NCBI RefSeq assembly: GCF_030272615.1
Contig: NC_081415.1
Location: forward strand, 512,207,034-512,271,033
Direction of reading: 5' to 3'
Length of the DNA stretch: 64,000 nucleotides
DNA from: Cryptomeria japonica
Taxonomy: Eukaryota > Streptophyta > Pinopsida > Cupressales > Cupressaceae
Positions 60,631 through 64,000 of the stretch are shown piece by piece. Under the pieces are notes generated by a model. That model made no database searches, was not told where the DNA came from, and was given only the letters and a program-made list of their open reading frames with translations. The translations under genes were made by a program, and so were the position numbers. Numbering within the stretch: the stretch's first letter is position 1; each line of letters starts with the position of its first letter.

Positions 60631-60683
60631 ATGATGTATTCTCCCATATCTCTTTCCAAGTGGTTAGACTTATAGAAAGATAG

Positions 60684-60695
60684 GCTCTGATACCA
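60684..60695 (-). other. Primer-binding site of element F (initiator Met tRNA)
   Basis: The minus strand reads TGGTATCAGAGC, the standard complement of the 3' end of initiator Met tRNA used by most plant copia elements. It lies two bases after the LTR end ...TTCATCA. Confidence 0.9.
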
Positions 60696-60697
60696 AT

Positions 60698-61511
60698 TGA
60701 TGAATACTAAGAGGGAGGGGTGAATTAGTATACCGAAAAATATTGTATTTAAACACTTAAACAGTCTAGTAATAAATCAGTAATACTATTCAACAAACAA
60801 ACTGGTTAACACACATGCAATCCAGATAGCAAATAAGACATTCACCCACAGGAGCAATAGCACCATAACACAAGATATTTGACGTGGAAACCCAAATAGG
60901 AAAAACCACGGTGAGATGAAACTCACAAGTAACTATCTGCAGAATAGGAACCAGACCGATTAAAGACTACCTTGCTAGAGGATTTTAGAGCCACAGATGT
61001 GAACCACCTTGTTAGAGGATTTTACAAAGGCTTCTCTGAGCCTACCCGGTTAAGGGTTTCAAACTTGTCAAAGATGTAAGTAATCAACAAGTGAATGATC
61101 TAGCAAATGGCATGGGTTGCTTGATTAGATCCACTATGGCTCACAACTAATGCATTTTAGCATTACTTCAGTCTTCTGTAACAGCTCATAGACTTGATCT
61201 TCTCAGTTAAGATCGTTCTTACAAAAACTCATCAACCACCTTAAACCCTAGCAACAACCTAAAACCCTAGACATGATGTCCTTAAAAGGAATATGATTTC
61301 ATGTCGGTCCAATAGGATTACAATACAACTTCCTAGGTTCAATGCATCTGGACATATTTGGTAACATGACACAAATGCACTGCTAAAGTGTCGGCACCGC
61401 CGAACAATCGATAGATGGTAACTCATCACAAAATACCGATTCAAACAAAATACTGGTTGAAGCAGAATACCAATTGCTGGTTTGACAAAATGAAGACTGG
61501 GAAATATGAGT
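60698..61511 (-). repeat. 5' LTR of element F (outer end missing)
   Basis: Its inner end is TGATGAATACTAAGAGGG on the plus strand. It matches the 3' LTR to about 61511, where similarity stops at GAAATATGAGTT. About 250 bp of U3 are missing, and scrambled LTR words (AAGCAGAATAC-GGTTGC) continue to about 61555 before the DUF247-like fragment. Confidence 0.8.
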
Positions 61512-61566
61512 TACCCATGTCCACAGTTTAAGCAGAATACTGGTTGCCGGTGGAAGCAACAAACAA

Positions 61567-61815
61567 GTGGCGGTGCATTTCATTTTGGTTGAAGGGATTA
61601 CCCATGTCTGCAGCTGCAAACCAATTGATGACGTCAGAGTAAGGTTGCATAAGTACACTAGAAGAAAGTACAAGAAACTCTGGAGTGAGTTCGTAGGTGC
61701 TTATTTGTCTAAGCCGTGGTTGCTTGCTGGGTCAATGGCCGCCATGCTGCTAATTCTGATGACATTAGAACAAGATTTTTGTCTTTTTTTAACTTGTGAC
61801 CGCTATTCCGTTTGA
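61567..61815 (+). pseudogene. C-terminal fragment of a DUF247-like gene
   Basis: 82 codons ending in TGA 61813-61815. The end of the product, YTRRKYKKLWSEFVGAYL, then SKPW, then the hydrophobic stretch LLAGSMAAMLLILMTLEQ, has the pattern of the C-terminus of plant DUF247 (UPF0481) proteins. These are a basic KxW segment, a PW, and one transmembrane helix followed by T-x-x-Q. The bulk of the family protein (about 400 residues) is not present in the window. The fragment is preceded by F LTR debris, so the gene was probably cut by the element or by a rearrangement. The ATG at 61567 is unlikely to be the real start. Confidence 0.65.
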
Positions 61816-61828
61816 GTCCATTTTTAAA

Positions 61829-61960
61829 TTGTCATCAGTGTTTACTTTGTGGCCAGGGTTTTCTTTAAAATTAGTTTTATGTATTGTTAAGTTTCAGACA
61901 GCTCTGTTGCTGTTCATATTGTATAACTTTTTTTTGTTTCAATAAATATAAAACTAGTAC
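61829..61960 (+). repeat. 3' UTR-like segment with a second copy at 63837-63975
   Basis: Directly after the DUF247-like stop, TTGTCATCAGTGTTTAC ... GTTAAG-TT-GA ... GCTGTTCATATTGTATAA ... CAATAAATA recurs in the same order and spacing at 63837-63975 (TTGTCATCATTGTTTAC ... TTCGTATTGTATAA ... AATGAATAAA). Both end in an AATAAA-like signal. I found no DUF247-like coding end before the second copy. Confidence 0.6.
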
Positions 61961-63836
61961 TTGCATCAAACAATGTGTAATAGTTATATCAATAAGAAGA
62001 TATGTTTCAAGAAATATATTAGAAGATAAGGAAATATATTTGTTGTTGGTTGTAGAGGTCTATTATATACAATTGATACAATTTTAAAAAAACATACAAA
62101 ATTTTGTGTGGGTTTAATTTTGTCACTATTAAAATAATTATATAGCTATAAATAGTTTTAAATAAAAATTGCACAATCATATTAGAAATTAAGTTAAAAT
62201 ATAAGCAATCATATTAAAAAATTAAAATAAGACATTCCTCAACATGTTTAAAAAATGTTTTTTTGTTGTGTATAAACAATTTTTTGGGAGCAATTGGAGA
62301 AACTAACCTACAATATTTGTTGCGGGTGATTTTCACTCTGCTCTAAATTTTACATTCCCCTACATGTGACTCTTTCCTCTTTATGGTGAGCATAGTAATC
62401 TCTACGTTTTTAGATTTGCATTCTATCAAGTTCTATCACTTGAGAATCATCTTTCTTTTTCTCTATGCAAGAGGCCATGATTTGCATTCAAGAAGTGTTA
62501 GGTAAAAATACTAATAATCACATGAGAGAGGCATTGTAATATATGTACAAAATATCAATATAATATGACTAAGTCATGCAATGTTGAAAGAAGTTGTTCC
62601 TACATATCTATACATTTATACAAACATATGCATGTCATTACAATTGTTGTAATCTAAATGGCCTTGCTAAAACTATAATATAAGCATACAATGAAAAATT
62701 ATAGAAATTAAAATTTTGCATTTTATAATATAAGTAAACATGACATGTATGTGGAAATCTAAGCTTAGCAATTTACATATACATACTTCAATACTAAAAT
62801 TTACATACTATTTCCTATTGGGAGAACAAGTTGAATAGAGTACAAGAGAAACAAAAAATATTGTAACAAGTAAATTTCCATTTTATGACATACATGTGTG
62901 TGGGATGCCTTTGGAGATTTAAACCAAGCAATTTACATATGTGCATCTCGAAACAAAATTTTACATTCTAATGTTCGAAAGAGAATTTGTCTTGTCTTAT
63001 ATGTGTGTATCCCTTGTTATTGTATTGGGAGACATGCCCAATTTTTTATAGAAAAAATAGTGCTTGTTGGACACCTTCTTGTTTTTTGTGTTTAATATAG
63101 AGGTTTGATTTCTTATTTTGTTTCTCATTTAACTTATATTCATAAACATTTTTTGGGTTACATATTTGCAAGGTGCATAAGTAGGTCAATAGTCATATTT
63201 TATTTACTTGCAAAATATACAAAATTATTTTAATTTAACTTTGAAAAGATTTAGATTTAACTTAAATCATATTATCTACTTGGAAAATATACAAAATTAT
63301 TCTAATATAAATTATTGAATTTTTTTTTTAATTAAATCATGTTTCAACTTGTTATGTTATACATTTTTTCTTTATGAGAAACAGAGTTGAACTAACTTAG
63401 AAAACAAACTACCTCTACATATGCACTTGATTCAAAACAAGAAAAACCAACATGGATTTAAAACAAGACAAACCAAAATTGTTAAGAATTATATGTGTGA
63501 CATGTAATCAAGCTTAAAAAAATGCACTTTATGATTTTCTCTAAGAAGAGGCTATTTGCTCTTTCATACAAAACACACATGTATCAAGTGCTCCTTTGTC
63601 AAGCATGGTGAAAATGTGAAGTACAACTTAAAGTTAGAATTAAAGATTAATGTAAACTGAGAAGAATTGAAGATAAGACATACTGAATGTTTGTGCCTAA
63701 GTGAAAAAAATGCTTTCAAAAAAAAGTCGATGAATTTCGGAACTTTTGAACGTTTTTTTTCCTAGCATCTAATTGGAAACGAATCTGGTGGCTTTGCCAC
63801 CATATATATCCTATCGGCTAATTATCAATGGTTCAA
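61961..63836. other. AT-rich DNA with local duplications
   Basis: No gene recognised. A segment of about 85 bp with TGGAAATCTAAGCTTAGCAATTTACATAT (62749 on) recurs in diverged form at 62895 on (GGAGATTTAAACCAAGCAATTTACATAT). AAATATACAAAATTATT recurs at 63214 and 63285. Both look like local duplications in decaying DNA. Confidence 0.5.
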
Positions 63837-64000
63837 TTGTCATCATTGTTTACAACTTTGTGTTCATATAGTATTTAGTTTCACCTAGTGTTAAGCTTTG
63901 AGAAGCTGTGTTGTTCGTATTGTATAATTTTTTTTCTTATTTCTTGTTGCAATGAATAAAAAAGTAAAAATAAATAGTTTAATGGTGAAGGTAAAATTGG

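Larger units (their letters stand above)
54218..61511 (-). mobile_element. Element F: non-autonomous copia-type element with accessory ORF
   Basis: Direct repeats (54218-55325 and 60698-61511) flank 5.4 kb of internal DNA. On the minus strand the order is 5' LTR, PBS complementary to initiator Met tRNA, a gag remnant with zinc knuckles, a large accessory ORF, a polypurine tract and the 3' LTR. The tRNA-iMet PBS, the LTR style and the CCHC gag place it with Ty1/copia. RT, RNase H and integrase are absent, with no gap where they could have been other than the gag-ORF2 spacer (58924-59366). Both LTRs are truncated at their outer ends. Element H (1-4361) carries a related accessory ORF. Confidence 0.8.

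Overview
The window looks like intergenic DNA of a large, repeat-rich seed-plant nuclear genome. I infer a gymnosperm, probably a conifer, from the mix of very long-LTR Ty3/gypsy (Tat/Ogre-like) elements, Ty1/copia-type elements with many in-frame stops, and a decayed Helitron. Nothing in the sequence proves the species. I found no intact host gene, no rRNA, no tRNA and no CRISPR array. Nearly everything is transposable elements in layers, most of them broken by stops and frameshifts.

Layout. 1-4361 (+): the 3' part of a copia-type element whose accessory ORF is split by a solo LTR (1243-2637, TSD CTGAC). 4362-5238: no gene recognised. 5239-38321 (+): an old Tat/Ogre-like gypsy element ('N') with LTRs of about 4.2 kb at 5239-9417 and 34172-38321. 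Its gag is cut by a second, complete Tat/Ogre-like element ('C', 10457-30409) that has 6.3 and 6.5 kb LTRs, a PBS starting TGGCGACTC, gag, protease, RNase H, RT and integrase. 38205-38694: a 259-bp tandem duplication at the right edge of N, carrying a copia LTR piece. 38.8-42.15 kb (-): a Helitron replicase pseudogene without helicase. 42160-50032 (+): a younger non-autonomous gypsy element ('G') with 1259/1251-bp LTRs, a perfect TSD GAAAC and a gag-protease-like ORF but no pol. 50.4-53.0 kb (-): a stand-alone homologue ('E') of the ORF found in the LTRs of N. 54218-61511 (-): a non-autonomous copia-type element ('F') with a tRNA-iMet PBS, a zinc-knuckle gag remnant and a large accessory ORF but no pol. 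61567-61815 (+): the C-terminal end of a DUF247-like gene, followed by AT-rich DNA holding a second copy of its 3' UTR.

The most interesting signal is a large protein-coding ORF (about 1,000-1,200 codons) that lies inside the LTRs of two different Tat/Ogre-like families, N and C. Each is therefore present twice per element, and a third relative (E) sits next to the Helitron. The proteins share short motifs (a V-x-GF-x-G-x-P-x-x-LP box) and a coiled-coil C-terminal half. In both gypsy elements an RNase H with clear catalytic carboxylates lies between protease and RT (or where RT used to be), not between the degenerate RNase H and integrase, which is where I would expect it in Tat elements. The pol-less copia-type elements F and H carry another shared accessory ORF, so several unrelated elements here have large extra proteins of unknown role.
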